From contig NZ_JBHLUN010000005.1 of the NCBI RefSeq assembly GCF_042433915.1, forward strand, positions 543,540-607,539: a DNA stretch of 64,000 nucleotides, read 5' to 3'. Below, in pieces: positions 51,069 to 60,341 of the stretch (positions are counted from its first letter, which is position 1; each line of letters starts with the position of its first letter). The notes below the pieces were generated by a model. That model did not search any database. It was not told the origin of the DNA and saw nothing but the letters and a program-made list of their open reading frames with translations. The position numbers were made by a program, and so were the translations under genes. Source of the DNA: Roseomonas elaeocarpi (GTDB lineage: Bacteria; Pseudomonadota; Alphaproteobacteria; Acetobacterales; Acetobacteraceae).

Positions 51069-51980
51069 ATGCCGAGCCCGCAGCAGCTCCGCTACCTGGT
51101 GGCACTGGCCGAGCACGGCCATTTCGGCCGCGCCGCCACCCATTGCTCCGTCACGCAGTCCACCCTGTCCGCCGGCATCATCGCGCTGGAAAAACAGCTG
51201 GCCATCCCGCTGCTGGACCGGGGTGCCGCCAAGCGTCCGGTCTTCACCGCGGCGGGGCAGGAGGTCGTGGCCCGCGCGCGCGAGGCGCTGAACAGCCTGT
51301 CCGCCATCGCCGAGATCGCCGCGGCCGAGCAGGACCCGCTCAGTGGTCCGCTCCGCCTCGGCGTGATCCCGACGGTGGGGCCCTTCCTGCTGCCGCGGCT
51401 GATGCCGGTGCTGCGCGAAGCCTTTCCGCGCCTGCGGCTGTGGCTGCGGGAAGGCCTGACCCATTCGCTGACCGCCGACCTCGCGGCCGGGCGGCTCGAC
51501 CTGCTGCTGCTGGCCTTGCCGGCGAGCCTGCCCGGCGCGGAAACCCTGGCGTTGGCCGAGGACCCCTTCCTGGCGGCCCTGCCGGTGGACCACCCCCTCG
51601 CGGAGGCCGGGGCGCTGAGCGCCGACAACCTCGCCGGCGAAAGGCTGCTGCTGCTGGAAGACGGGCACTGCCTGCGCGACCACGCCCTTTCGGCCTGCCG
51701 CCTGGGTGCTGACCGGGCGGCGGGGGTGTTTCCTGCCACCAGCCTTCACACGCTGGTGCAGATGGTGGCGAGCGGGCTGGGCGTGACGCTGCTGCCGCGC
51801 CTGGCGGTGGAGGGCGGTGTCCTGGCCGGTGCCGAGCTGCGCCTGCGCCCGCTGGCCGACGCGCCGGGCCGCACGCTGGGCCTGGCCTGGCGCGCCCGCT
51901 CCTCCCGCGCGCGGGAGTTCGCGGGACTCGCCGGGCCGATCCGGGCGGCGCTCGGCGCACCCGCAACCATCCCGGCCTGA
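51069..51980 (+). CDS. oxyR: hydrogen-peroxide sensor OxyR (LysR family)
   Basis: LysR-type activator, 303 aa from the ATG at 51069. The winged helix starts PQQLRYLVALAEHGHFGRAA and contains VTQSTLSAGIIALEKQL. The sensing cysteines are Cys201 and Cys210 in EDGHCLRDHALSAC, spaced as in E. coli OxyR (199/208). Peroxide forms a disulfide between them and switches ahpC on. An ATG at 51012 would add 19 residues and is a possible alternative; homology starts at 51069. It is divergent from ahpC. Confidence 0.92.
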   Translation: MPSPQQLRYLVALAEHGHFGRAATHCSVTQSTLSAGIIALEKQLAIPLLDRGAAKRPVFTAAGQEVVARAREALNSLSAIAEIAAAEQDPLSGPLRLGVIPTVGPFLLPRLMPVLREAFPRLRLWLREGLTHSLTADLAAGRLDLLLLALPASLPGAETLALAEDPFLAALPVDHPLAEAGALSADNLAGERLLLLEDGHCLRDHALSACRLGADRAAGVFPATSLHTLVQMVASGLGVTLLPRLAVEGGVLAGAELRLRPLADAPGRTLGLAWRARSSRAREFAGLAGPIRAALGAPATIPA

Positions 51981-52070
51981 GGGACGGCCGGCGCGAATCA
52001 TTTTACTTAAGTGCAGTTTCCGGCAAACTCCCCGCTTCGGCCGCGTAACGGCCGACAGGAGAATAGTCCG

Positions 52071-52298
52071 GTGAGCGAAACGCGGCGGGAGGAGCTTGAG
52101 CCCGCGGACGAGGACACTGTGCTCGCGCCGCTGACCGAAGCGGAGGAAGGAAGGCCGCACGCCCATCGTCCGTCCTACAAGCCCGAGGAAGGTGCGCCGG
52201 ACGCGGCCGGCGAGGTGAGCAGCGTGCTTCGCGCCGTGCTCTTCGCGGCGGTGGCACTGGCCGTGGTGGCGGCGCTGATCACCCTTTGGCGCCACTGA
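52071..52298 (+). CDS. small tail-anchored membrane protein, 75 aa
   Basis: An acidic, proline-containing N-terminal half (ELEPADEDTVLAPLTEAEEG) is followed by one C-terminal membrane helix (VLRAVLFAAVALAVVAALI) and a short tail, WRH. GTG start at 52071 with AGGAGA in front. The family is not recognised. It lies between oxyR and the L,D-transpeptidase gene, 116 bp before the latter. Confidence 0.6.
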   Translation: MSETRREELEPADEDTVLAPLTEAEEGRPHAHRPSYKPEEGAPDAAGEVSSVLRAVLFAAVALAVVAALITLWRH

Positions 52299-52414
52299 TC
52301 GCCGGCTGAGGACGCGGCCGCGGCGCACCCAGGCGCGGCCGCAGTTCACGGACTGCCGCAGCGAAGGCCGATAACGCCTTGGCAAAGCGAGGCTGCGGGG
52401 GTTATCGGTGCCGC

Positions 52415-53923
52415 ATGCGCCGACGTGACCTTTGCCTCGTCCTGGCGGCCAGCGCCGTGCCGCTGGCTGTTTCGGACCAGGCGCACAGCCAGCCACCGGT
52501 TCCCGCCTCCACCCGCGCCTCCGTCGATGCCCTGCTGCGGCTCACCGCCCGTCTGCGCCGGCTGGAGGAAGACGGGCTCGACCCCGCCTGGTACGCAATC
52601 CCCGCCGATGAGGCCGCCCCCGCCGACCCGCGCGGCTTCGCCAGCTCGGCCCTGCGCGCGGCCGGGGCGGCGCTGTCGGACCTGCTGCTCGGCCGCGTGC
52701 GGCAGCCCACGGACCGCCCCGACATCCTGCGCGATCCCGCCGCCGTGCCGATGCCGCGCTGGCAGCTCGACCTCCTCGGCGCAGCCGAGCCCGCCGCCGT
52801 GATCGACCGCGCCGCGCTGGTGCATCCCGAGGCGCTGGCGATCCGCACCGAGCTGGCGCGCGCCCGCGCGATCCTGGCCGCCGGCGGCTGGGGTCGCATC
52901 CCCGCAGGCCCGACGATCGAGCCTGGCAGCAGCGACCCCGACCGGGTTCCGGCGCTTCGGGCCCGGCTGCGGGTGACCGACCCGGCGCTGGCGGCGGCCG
53001 AGGATGGCGGCGCGCTCTACGACCCGCCGCTGGCCGAGGCGGTGCGCCGCTGGCAGGAGGAGAACGGCCTCGAGGCCGACGGCCGTGTGGGTGCCATCTC
53101 GCTGGCCCAGCTCAACCGCCCCGTGCTCGACCGGGTGAACCAGCTGCGCGTGGCGCTCGACATGCGCCGCGCCGCCGCGCGTCCGCCGGCCGGGCGCCGC
53201 ATCGACGTCAACATTCCCGACTACCGCCTGCAGGTGATGGACGGCACCAAGCGCCTGTTGCGGATGAACGTGGTGGTGGGGCGGCCAAGCCGCGCCACGC
53301 CGCTGCTGCAGGTCCGCATGACCACGGTGCAGTTCAACCCGCCCTGGGGCGTGCCGGAGCGCAACGCGCGCGAGGACCTGCTGCCCAAGCTGCGCCGCGA
53401 CGTGAAATCCGTGGTCGCGAAGGGCTTCCACTTCTACACGGTGGTGGGCGGCGAGCGCGTGGAGATCGACCCGGCCACCGTGGACTGGAACACGGTGCCC
53501 AAAGAGCGTTTCCCTTACCTCGTGCGCCAGGACGCGGGCGACGAGAGCGCGCTGGGACGGCTGAAGTTCATCATGCCCAACAACGACGACATCTACCTGC
53601 ACGACACGCCCGACCGCGCCGCCTTCAACCGGCCCGACCGCGCCTTCTCGTCGGGCTGCATCAGATTGGAGCGACCCATGGAACTGCTGACGATCGCCAT
53701 GGACGGGGTGCGGGGCTGGGACGATGCCCGTATCCGAAAAACCCTCGACGGCGGGCAGACGGTGAACGTGCCCGTGGCCCGGCCAATCCCGGTGCACCTC
53801 ATCTACAGCACCGCGGTGGTGGAGGACGGGCACGTCCGGCTGCGGCCCGACATCTACGGCCTCGACGCCGCCTACGCCCGGGAGCTCGCCCGCCCGGCCG
53901 TCCCGCAGGTGGCCGCGCGATGA
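52415..53923 (+). CDS. L,D-transpeptidase (YcbB/LdtD-like)
   Basis: Exported murein cross-linking enzyme, 502 aa, of the YcbB type (long, with a peptidoglycan-binding domain). Signal at residues 2-25 (LCLVLAASAVPLA). The PG-binding segment lies near 200-235 (LAEAVRRWQEENGLEADGRV). The YkuD catalytic domain has YLHDTPD with His396 and SSGCIRLERP with the nucleophile Cys415. It makes 3-3 cross-links independently of penicillin-binding proteins. The next gene starts inside its stop codon (ATGA), so the DUF882 peptidase is co-translated. Confidence 0.92.
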   Translation: MRRRDLCLVLAASAVPLAVSDQAHSQPPVPASTRASVDALLRLTARLRRLEEDGLDPAWYAIPADEAAPADPRGFASSALRAAGAALSDLLLGRVRQPTDRPDILRDPAAVPMPRWQLDLLGAAEPAAVIDRAALVHPEALAIRTELARARAILAAGGWGRIPAGPTIEPGSSDPDRVPALRARLRVTDPALAAAEDGGALYDPPLAEAVRRWQEENGLEADGRVGAISLAQLNRPVLDRVNQLRVALDMRRAAARPPAGRRIDVNIPDYRLQVMDGTKRLLRMNVVVGRPSRATPLLQVRMTTVQFNPPWGVPERNAREDLLPKLRRDVKSVVAKGFHFYTVVGGERVEIDPATVDWNTVPKERFPYLVRQDAGDESALGRLKFIMPNNDDIYLHDTPDRAAFNRPDRAFSSGCIRLERPMELLTIAMDGVRGWDDARIRKTLDGGQTVNVPVARPIPVHLIYSTAVVEDGHVRLRPDIYGLDAAYARELARPAVPQVAAR

Positions 53924-54522
53924 GCCGGAGCGCCACCCACCTGCCGCGCCTCGACTGCCCCTGCTGCGTCGACGCCGCCCGCCCGCCCGCCTTCCGCCGG
54001 CGCGAGGTCATCCGCGCCAGCCTCGCGGCGATCGCCTGCACCGCCGTGGTGCGGCCGGCGCTGGCGCAGAGCGGGCCGCCGCGCGTGCTGCGCATCCAGC
54101 GGGCCGACGCGCCGGAAAACAGCTTCGAGGGCACCTACTGGGAAAACGGCCGCTACCTGCGCCCGGCACTGGAACAGCTCGACTGGGTGTTGCGCGACCT
54201 GCCCACCGCCGAGGTGACGCCGATGGACCCGCGCCTCTTCGACGTGCTGCACGCCGTGGCGCAGCAGATGGACTCCTCCGAGACCTATCAGGTCATCAGC
54301 GGCTACCGCGCCCCGGAGCGCAACGCGGCGCTGGCGAAGCGGCTCGCCCGCGCTTCCACCGTGTCGCTGCACATGTCGGGCATGGCCGCCGACGTCCGCC
54401 TGCCGGACCGGGATTCCTACGGCATGGCCCGTCAGGCGGCGGAAATGCAGATGGGCGGGGTCGGCCTGTACCGGCACGACGGCTTCGTCCACCTCGACTG
54501 CGGCCAGCCCCGCCGCTGGTGA
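53920..54522 (+). CDS. DUF882/YcbK-like zinc peptidase (M15 fold), exported
   Basis: 200 aa, partner of the transpeptidase gene. The N-terminus has a twin-arginine-like signal (FRRREVIRASLAAIACTAVV). The M15/DUF882 metal site is His151 (SLHMSGMAADV), Asp158 and His191 (FVHLDCG), with ISGYRAPERN before it. Homologues are murein peptidases or inactive relatives. It overlaps the upstream gene by 4 bp. In E. coli, ycbB and ycbK are likewise neighbours, so the pair is an old linkage. Confidence 0.9.
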   Translation: MSRSATHLPRLDCPCCVDAARPPAFRRREVIRASLAAIACTAVVRPALAQSGPPRVLRIQRADAPENSFEGTYWENGRYLRPALEQLDWVLRDLPTAEVTPMDPRLFDVLHAVAQQMDSSETYQVISGYRAPERNAALAKRLARASTVSLHMSGMAADVRLPDRDSYGMARQAAEMQMGGVGLYRHDGFVHLDCGQPRRW

Positions 54523-54622
54523 GGCACCGGGGCTGAAGGGAGGCCAGGCCGGAAGGTCTCATCCCGGCCTGGCCGCGTCGCGCGGGGCGTCCGCCCGCGC
54601 GACAGGGGGACGCGCCCGATCC

Positions 54623-55657
54623 TCAGCTGCGCGACAATTCCGCCGGCTGCGGGCGCAGGTGGACGGTCAGCTTCAGCACCTGCGGGCCGCGCGACACGCC
54701 GAGCTCGAGGTCCTTGCCCGGCGTTTGATCCGCCACCATCCGCGCCAGGCCGCGCGGATCGGTCACCGCCTGTCCGCCGATCGCGGTGATCACGTCGCCC
54801 GGGCGGACCCCTGCCTTCGCGGCCGGACCGTCGGCCGCGACCTGCGCCACCAGCGCGCCCTGGCGGTCGCTTTCTTCCAGCCCCGAGACCGAAACGCCGA
54901 TCCAGCCGCGCTCCACGTGGCCATGCGCGCGCAGCTGATCCACGACGTGCGAGGCCACCTCGGCCGGCACCGCGAAGCCGATCCCGGCGCTGGCGCCGGA
55001 GGGCGACAGGATCGCGGTGTTCACGCCCACCACATGCCCGGACAGGTCGAACAGCGGTCCGCCGGAATTGCCGGGATTGATGGAGGCGTCGGTCTGCAGA
55101 AAGGAGTCGTAGGGGCCTTCGCCGATGTCGCGCCCCTTGGCCGAAATGATGCCCGAGGTCACGCTGGGGCCGAGGCCGAAGGGATTGCCCATCGCCAGCA
55201 CCACGTCGCCCACGCGCGGCGCCTGCCCGTCGGCGAAGCTCACGGTGGGCAGCGGCTTGGTGCTGGCGACCTGCAGCAGCGCGAGGTCGCTGCGCTGGTC
55301 GGCGCCGATCACCCGGGCCGGCAGCTGCGTCCCGTCGGCCAGGCTGACGGTGATGCGCTGCGCCCGCCCGGCTACGTGGAAGTTGGTCACCACGAGGCCC
55401 GACGGGTCGATGATGAAGCCGGAGCCTTCGCCCATGGACACGTTGCCGCCGCGCTCGGCGCCGACCACGGCGATCTTCACCACCGCGGGCGAGACCTGCT
55501 GCACGAGGTCGGCGAAGCCTTCGGGGTGCGACAGCAGCGCGGCCGCGGGGGCCGCGGCCTGGGCGTGGGGCATCAGCGCCGGCAGCGTCGTGACGCCGCC
55601 GGCGGCGGTGCCGGCCAGCAGCACGGCGGCGAGGGTATTGCGAAGGCGAGGCGACAT
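54623..55657 (-). CDS. DegP/HtrA-type periplasmic serine protease with one PDZ domain
   Basis: 344 aa. A signal peptide covers residues 1-34 (ALMPHAQA cleavage region). Protease domain: His94 (TNFHVA), Asp124 (RSDLALL) and Ser198 (NPGNSGGPL). A single PDZ domain follows (about 245-335: GALVAQVAADGPAAKAGVRP). The length and one PDZ resemble DegS/HtrA-like quality-control enzymes rather than full DegP with two PDZ. It degrades or senses misfolded envelope proteins. It is convergent with the DUF882 gene. Confidence 0.9.
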   Translation of the reverse strand: MSPRLRNTLAAVLLAGTAAGGVTTLPALMPHAQAAAPAAALLSHPEGFADLVQQVSPAVVKIAVVGAERGGNVSMGEGSGFIIDPSGLVVTNFHVAGRAQRITVSLADGTQLPARVIGADQRSDLALLQVASTKPLPTVSFADGQAPRVGDVVLAMGNPFGLGPSVTSGIISAKGRDIGEGPYDSFLQTDASINPGNSGGPLFDLSGHVVGVNTAILSPSGASAGIGFAVPAEVASHVVDQLRAHGHVERGWIGVSVSGLEESDRQGALVAQVAADGPAAKAGVRPGDVITAIGGQAVTDPRGLARMVADQTPGKDLELGVSRGPQVLKLTVHLRPQPAELSRS

Positions 55658-56116
55658 GGTGTGGTTTCTCCTCCGCCGGCGGGGGAGGGATGCCGGCTTT
55701 GTAACAGGGAGGATGAGACCGGCCGCATGAACGTTCGATCCCCGCCGCGCTTAATCCGTCTTCATCACGGATTACCAGGCTGACACATACTTTCCTGCGG
55801 AATGGCCCGCCGGGCCAGGGCACCCGCCACCCCGCGCGGAGGGCCCCCGCCGCGCGTCAGGCGTGACCCTGCGCTGATCCGGCTGCTCCCCGAAGCGTGA
55901 GAAAAGGGTTGGCGCGGACGAAAGCTGGGGCTAGGTTGCCCCCGCGGAACCTTGGACGGCTTCGGGCCGGTCCAGGCATCGTCGGTACACCGGGCAGGCC
56001 AGGCCTCCGGCACCGGCCCACCGCGTGGGATGAACCACCATCGCAAGTCCAGGCCCCGACGCGCCCCGCGCAGCGTCACCAAGGGGCCCGAGCATGAGAG
56101 TGCGAACACGACACCC
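55658..56116. other. intergenic region between the DegP-like and DUF4167 genes
   Basis: 459 bp, divergent control region for the protease (minus) and DUF4167 (plus) genes. I see no gene I can defend. A short palindromic AATCCGT-cttcatc-ACGGATT lies at about 55753-55773 and may be an operator or leader hairpin. Confidence 0.4.
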
Positions 56117-56644
56117 ATGAACATGAAGCGCATGCGCGGCCGCGGTGGCCACCGTCACAATGGTGGCGGGGGTCAGGGTGGCGGGGGCGGCAATTTCCGC
56201 TCCAACAACCAGCAGCCGATGAACCGCAACCACGTGTTCGACTCGTCCGGGCCGGATATGCGGATGCGGGGCACTGCCCAGCAGCTGTTCGAGAAGTACC
56301 TGCAGCTCGGCCGGGACGCGACCGGCTCGGGCGACCGGGTCATGGCCGAGAGCTACTTCCAGCACGCGGAGCATTATTTCCGCATCCTGAACGCCATGGC
56401 GCAGGCCCAGCAGAACCAGGGTCCCGCCAACCCGAACGGCCAGAACCACCAGGGGCAGGGGAACCGCCGCTGGCAGAACGGGCCGGACAACAACGACGGC
56501 CAGGCCCCGCAGGACAGCGAGGAAATCAACCTCAGCGTCCACGCGAACAACGGTCACTCCGGTAACGGCCATAACGGCAACGGGCAGTCCGGCGCCGACA
56601 GCGAGGACGCCTTCGACGGCGACCCCCGCCACTCGGTCCAGTAA
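56117..56644 (+). CDS. DUF4167 domain protein
   Basis: 175 aa, alphaproteobacterial DUF4167. The N-terminus is basic and glycine-rich (MKRMRGRGGHRHNGGGG), followed by the core domain (about 45-100): VFDSSGPDMRMRGTAQQLFE, GRDATGSGDRVMAESYFQ and HAEHYFRIL. The C-terminal third is Asn/Gln/Gly-rich and likely disordered. The basic tail and helical core suggest RNA or ribosome association, but the function is not established. The ATGs at 56117 and 56123 are both possible. Confidence 0.85.
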   Translation: MNMKRMRGRGGHRHNGGGGQGGGGGNFRSNNQQPMNRNHVFDSSGPDMRMRGTAQQLFEKYLQLGRDATGSGDRVMAESYFQHAEHYFRILNAMAQAQQNQGPANPNGQNHQGQGNRRWQNGPDNNDGQAPQDSEEINLSVHANNGHSGNGHNGNGQSGADSEDAFDGDPRHSVQ

Positions 56645-56683
56645 GCCGGGAACCCGGTTCCGTCGGGCCGAGCCCGGCGGCAG

Positions 56684-56708
56684 CCCCGGAGAGCGCGGTG
56701 CTCCGGGG
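56684..56708. terminator. bidirectional hairpin between convergent genes
   Basis: CCCCGGAG (56684-56691) and CTCCGGGG (56701-56708) flank a 9-nt loop, between the ends of the DUF4167 (56644) and debranching-enzyme (56729) genes. No T-run. Confidence 0.5.
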
Positions 56709-56728
56709 TGCGACGCCCCAGAAGGCGG

Positions 56729-58942
56729 TCAGGTGATAACCGCGACCTCCACGTCCCCGCGGCGACCCAGGACGTTCAGCGACACGGCCCCGTCAGCCCC
56801 GTGGCGGCGCAGCACGACGTCCACGCTGCTGTCGTTGAGGCGGAGGTTGTCGATCCGCAGCTCCTCAAGCCAGGACGGCAGGATGGGATGGACGAAGCGG
56901 ATCACCCCGGCCTCTGGCCGGAACGAGATCCCCAGCATGGCGCCCAGCACCGCGAAGGCGCTCGCCGCCGCCCAGGCCTGCGGCAGGCAGGCAACGGGAT
57001 AGGCCGTGGGTCCCTCGGCATCGGCGCGCGGGAAGCCGCAGTGCAGCTCCGGCAGGCGCTTCATGTCCACCGCCAGCGCGGTGTCGAAGAGGCCGCTGAT
57101 CAGCTGCTCCAGCTGGCCGTGGAGGTTGTAGCGCTTCAGCCCCTGCGCGATCAGCCCGTTGTCGTGCGGCCAGACGCTGCCGTTGTGGTAGCTCATCGGA
57201 TTGTAGCGCGCTTCGCCCTCGGCGATCGTGCGGATGCCCCAGCCCGTGAAGGAACTCGGGTCCAGCAGCGTCGCCGCCAGGATCGGCGCCTTGTCGGCCG
57301 GCACGAGGCCGGTCATCAGCGCGTGGCCGGCGTTGCTGTTGCGCACCCGGCAGGGCTGCCGGTCACCGTCGAGGGCGATGGCGTAGGTGCCCAGCTCCTC
57401 GCACCAGAAATGCCGGTCCACGGCGTCGCGGACCCGGTCGGCACGCTCCAGCCAGCCGGCCGCATCCTCGTGCAGGCCGAGCGCCGTCGCCATCCGCGCG
57501 GCGCCGCGCCAGGCGGCCTCGGCATAGGCCTGAACCTCGATCAGGGCGATCGGCGCCTCGGCCATGCGGCCATCGGCGTGGAAGACGCTGTCGAAACTGT
57601 CCTTCCAGCCCTGGTTGATCAGCCCGTTGACCGACTTGCGGTCGTATTTCAGCAACCCGTCGCCGTCCGGGTCGCCGTAGTGGATCATCCAGCCCAGCGC
57701 CTTCTCCACCGCGGGCCAGACCGAGCGGATCAGCGCCCAGTCGCCGGTGCGCTCGGCATAGGCCGCCGCCAGCACCACGAAGAGCGGCGTGGAATCGACC
57801 GAACCGTAATAGTGACCGAAGGGAACCTCGCCCAGCGCCGCCATCTCGCCTCGGCGCATCTCATGGAGGATCTTGCCCGGCTCGGCATCGCGCTTGGGGT
57901 CCAGCTCGGTGGCCTGCTGCGCGGCCAGGAAGCCCAGCGTCCCGCGTGCGAGCTCCGGGTCGGCCCAGAGGCACTGCAGTGCCGAGATGATGCTGTCCCG
58001 CCCGAAGGGGCAGGAGAACCACGGGATGCCGGCATAGGGGAAGGGACCCTGCGGCGTGGTGGTGGTCAGCATCGCCAAGTCCGCCTGGGAGCGGTGGATC
58101 CAGTCGTTGAAGGCGGCGTTGGAGGTGTGCACCAGCGCGTGCTCATCCAGGCGGCGCATCGACCAGCGGCGCAGGTCGCGCAGGAGGTCATCGAACCCCG
58201 GCGCTTCGGCGGGCAGGCCGTCATCCGCGTGGCAGCGCACGGTGATTTCCAGCGTCTGGGAGCCGCCGGCCGGCAGGTCGAGCATCCAGGCGGTTTCCCG
58301 CCCCTGGCGCCGATCCGGGGGCGCGGAAAACTCCAGCAGCGTGGTGCGAACCAGGCCGTCGAGGCCGGTGTAGCGCAGGCGCAACCCCGCCGGCAGTTCC
58401 ACCGGGTTGTCGCGGGTGCCGCGGCCGTTGCCGCGCTTCATGCCGCGCACCTCGAAGATGTCGGCGAAGTCGGCGGCGTGGGTCAGCGAAAGCTCGAGGT
58501 GCAGCGGCTGGTCGCCAAAGTTCTCGAGCCGGATGCGTTCCTGCAGCACGGCCGGGCCCAGCACCATCTGACGGATGATGTGAACGGTGTCGCGCTTGAG
58601 CGTGCCGCCGCCGGGCAGGAACAGGTCGGGGTTGGTCATGTTGACCGAGAGCAGCGCGTTATCCTGGCTGACGGCGGAGCTCAGCAGCAGCGGCCGCATC
58701 CCGGCGAGGCGCAGCGACATGCGCGACAGGTAGCGGGTGTCGTTGTGGAACAGGCCCTCGGCCGTGTTTCCCAGCGCCTGAGCGTCGCCGTAATTGTCCA
58801 GCACCAGGAAGGTGTCGCCGCATTTCAGGGTGCGGGGGCGGTAGAGCGCCAGGGCCGTGGCCGCCGTTGCGGCGATCGTCCACTCCTCCTCGGCCGGGCT
58901 CGCGACGGGGTTGGCCGCGGGGGCAGGGGAGGCGTCGTTCAT
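56729..58942 (-). CDS. amylo-alpha-1,6-glucosidase/glycogen-debranching-type enzyme
   Basis: 737 aa. An N-terminal domain of the bacterial glycogen-debranching type (residues 25-260: GDTFLVLDNYGDAQALGNTA, GLFHNDTRYLSRMSLRLAG, LLLSSAVSQDNALLSVNMTN) precedes a C-terminal (alpha/alpha)6 glycosidase domain (300-720: GIPWFSCPFGRDSIISALQC, DGDGLLKYDRKSVNGLINQG, YHNGSVWPHDNGLIAQGLKR). Acidic residues in FGRDS and in the SVWPHDN block are candidates for catalysis. It probably trims 1,6-branches of a glucan. It follows a GT4 gene on the same strand. Confidence 0.9.
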   Translation of the reverse strand: MNDASPAPAANPVASPAEEEWTIAATAATALALYRPRTLKCGDTFLVLDNYGDAQALGNTAEGLFHNDTRYLSRMSLRLAGMRPLLLSSAVSQDNALLSVNMTNPDLFLPGGGTLKRDTVHIIRQMVLGPAVLQERIRLENFGDQPLHLELSLTHAADFADIFEVRGMKRGNGRGTRDNPVELPAGLRLRYTGLDGLVRTTLLEFSAPPDRRQGRETAWMLDLPAGGSQTLEITVRCHADDGLPAEAPGFDDLLRDLRRWSMRRLDEHALVHTSNAAFNDWIHRSQADLAMLTTTTPQGPFPYAGIPWFSCPFGRDSIISALQCLWADPELARGTLGFLAAQQATELDPKRDAEPGKILHEMRRGEMAALGEVPFGHYYGSVDSTPLFVVLAAAYAERTGDWALIRSVWPAVEKALGWMIHYGDPDGDGLLKYDRKSVNGLINQGWKDSFDSVFHADGRMAEAPIALIEVQAYAEAAWRGAARMATALGLHEDAAGWLERADRVRDAVDRHFWCEELGTYAIALDGDRQPCRVRNSNAGHALMTGLVPADKAPILAATLLDPSSFTGWGIRTIAEGEARYNPMSYHNGSVWPHDNGLIAQGLKRYNLHGQLEQLISGLFDTALAVDMKRLPELHCGFPRADAEGPTAYPVACLPQAWAAASAFAVLGAMLGISFRPEAGVIRFVHPILPSWLEELRIDNLRLNDSSVDVVLRRHGADGAVSLNVLGRRGDVEVAVIT

Positions 58943-59037
58943 TCGGGACTCTGTTTTCCGGATGGCGATAGCGGGCAGTTAGAGCCAGTGGGACCGGCTG
59001 CAACCCCGGCCGGCCCCACTGTTTCCATGGCGTATCG

Positions 59038-60105
59038 TTAAACCGCGGCGCTGGACACGGCGCGCAGCACCGCCGGGCGCTGCTGCGCGATCATGCCGTG
59101 GTAGAGGGCCAGGTGATCCTCGGCCATGCGGCGGGCGGTGAAACGCTCCTCGAAGCAGGCACGCACGCCGGCGCGCGGCAGTTCCGCGAGGCGCTTCACC
59201 GCGGCCGCGGCGTTGATCTCGTCGTGCACGATGAAGCCGGAGCGGCCTGGGTCGACCACCTCGGGCACGGAGCCGTGGCCGAAGGCGATCACCGGCGTGC
59301 CGCAGGCCATCGCCTCGATCATCACCAGGCCGAAGGGCTCGGGCCAGCAGATCGGCGTCAGCAGCGCGCGCGCGTTGCCGAGGAAGCCCGCCTTCTCCTG
59401 CTCGTTGATCTCGCCGATGAACTCCACGCCCTCACCGTTCAGCATGGGGCGGACGACCTCGTTGAAATAGTCACGGTCGGCATTGTCCACCTTGGCCGCG
59501 ATCTTCAGCGGGATGCCGGCCTCGCGCGCGATGCGGATCGCGGCATCGGGGCCCTTTTCCGGCGAGATCCGGCCCAGGAAGGCGAGGTAGCCATCTTCCT
59601 TGGCCGAGAAGGGCAGCAGGTCGGCCGGCAGGCCGTGATAGATCGTGCCCGCCCAGTTCACGTTCTGCAGCGGTGCCCGCTGCGAGTTCGAGATCGAGAT
59701 GTAGGGCGCCCTCGGGAAGGCGTTCATCAGCGGCTGCAGCTCGGGCAGGTCGAGGCGGCCGTGGAAGGTGGTCACGAAGGGCGTGGCGCGATCGCGCATC
59801 ACCGGCAGCTGGTAATGGTCGATGTGGAAGTGGACGATGTCGAACTCGTCCAGGTGGTCCATCACCTTCGACATCATCAGGATGTGCGGCGAGGTGGTGT
59901 CGCGCACCGTCGGGTCGAGGCGCAGCGCCTTGGGCACGATGCCTTCGAGCCGGGCACTGGTCACGCTGTCGCCCGAGGCGAAGAGCGTCACCTCATGACC
60001 CATCGCGACGAGTTCTTCGGTCAGGTAGGACACGATACGCTCGGTTCCGCCATAAAGCTTGGGCGGAACGGCCTCCGCCAGCGGGGCCACTTGAGCGATG
60101 CGCAT
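59038..60105 (-). CDS. glycosyltransferase family 4 protein
   Basis: 355-aa GT-B glycosyltransferase. Substrate domain with VAPLAEAVPPKLYGGTERIV and FDIVHFHIDHYQLPVM; donor domain with YLAFLGRISPEKGPDAAIRI and PEPFGLVMIEAMACGTPVIA, the family EX7E motif. It has no membrane anchor. It is followed 95 bp later by the debranching-type enzyme, suggesting a shared glucan or trehalose-like pathway, though no glgA, glgC or glgB is next to it. Confidence 0.9.
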   Translation of the reverse strand: MRIAQVAPLAEAVPPKLYGGTERIVSYLTEELVAMGHEVTLFASGDSVTSARLEGIVPKALRLDPTVRDTTSPHILMMSKVMDHLDEFDIVHFHIDHYQLPVMRDRATPFVTTFHGRLDLPELQPLMNAFPRAPYISISNSQRAPLQNVNWAGTIYHGLPADLLPFSAKEDGYLAFLGRISPEKGPDAAIRIAREAGIPLKIAAKVDNADRDYFNEVVRPMLNGEGVEFIGEINEQEKAGFLGNARALLTPICWPEPFGLVMIEAMACGTPVIAFGHGSVPEVVDPGRSGFIVHDEINAAAAVKRLAELPRAGVRACFEERFTARRMAEDHLALYHGMIAQQRPAVLRAVSSAAV

Positions 60106-60341
60106 TCTCAGGTCTCTCCAACAGGCCGGAACACCCTGTGCGTCCCCGGCCGGCCCCGGGAAACGTCAGGCGGCACGCCATGGCCACCTGCCTCGACGCG
60201 CCCTGCTTCCGGTAGCGAGCAGGTGCAGCATCGGTTGCACAGCGTATCGAGTAGGGGTGGCTTTGGCCCTAATTATGGCACCTCTGCCACACGGGCACCA
60301 AAGAGGCCGCTCCACCCCCGCAGCGCCCGCCGGCCGCTGCG

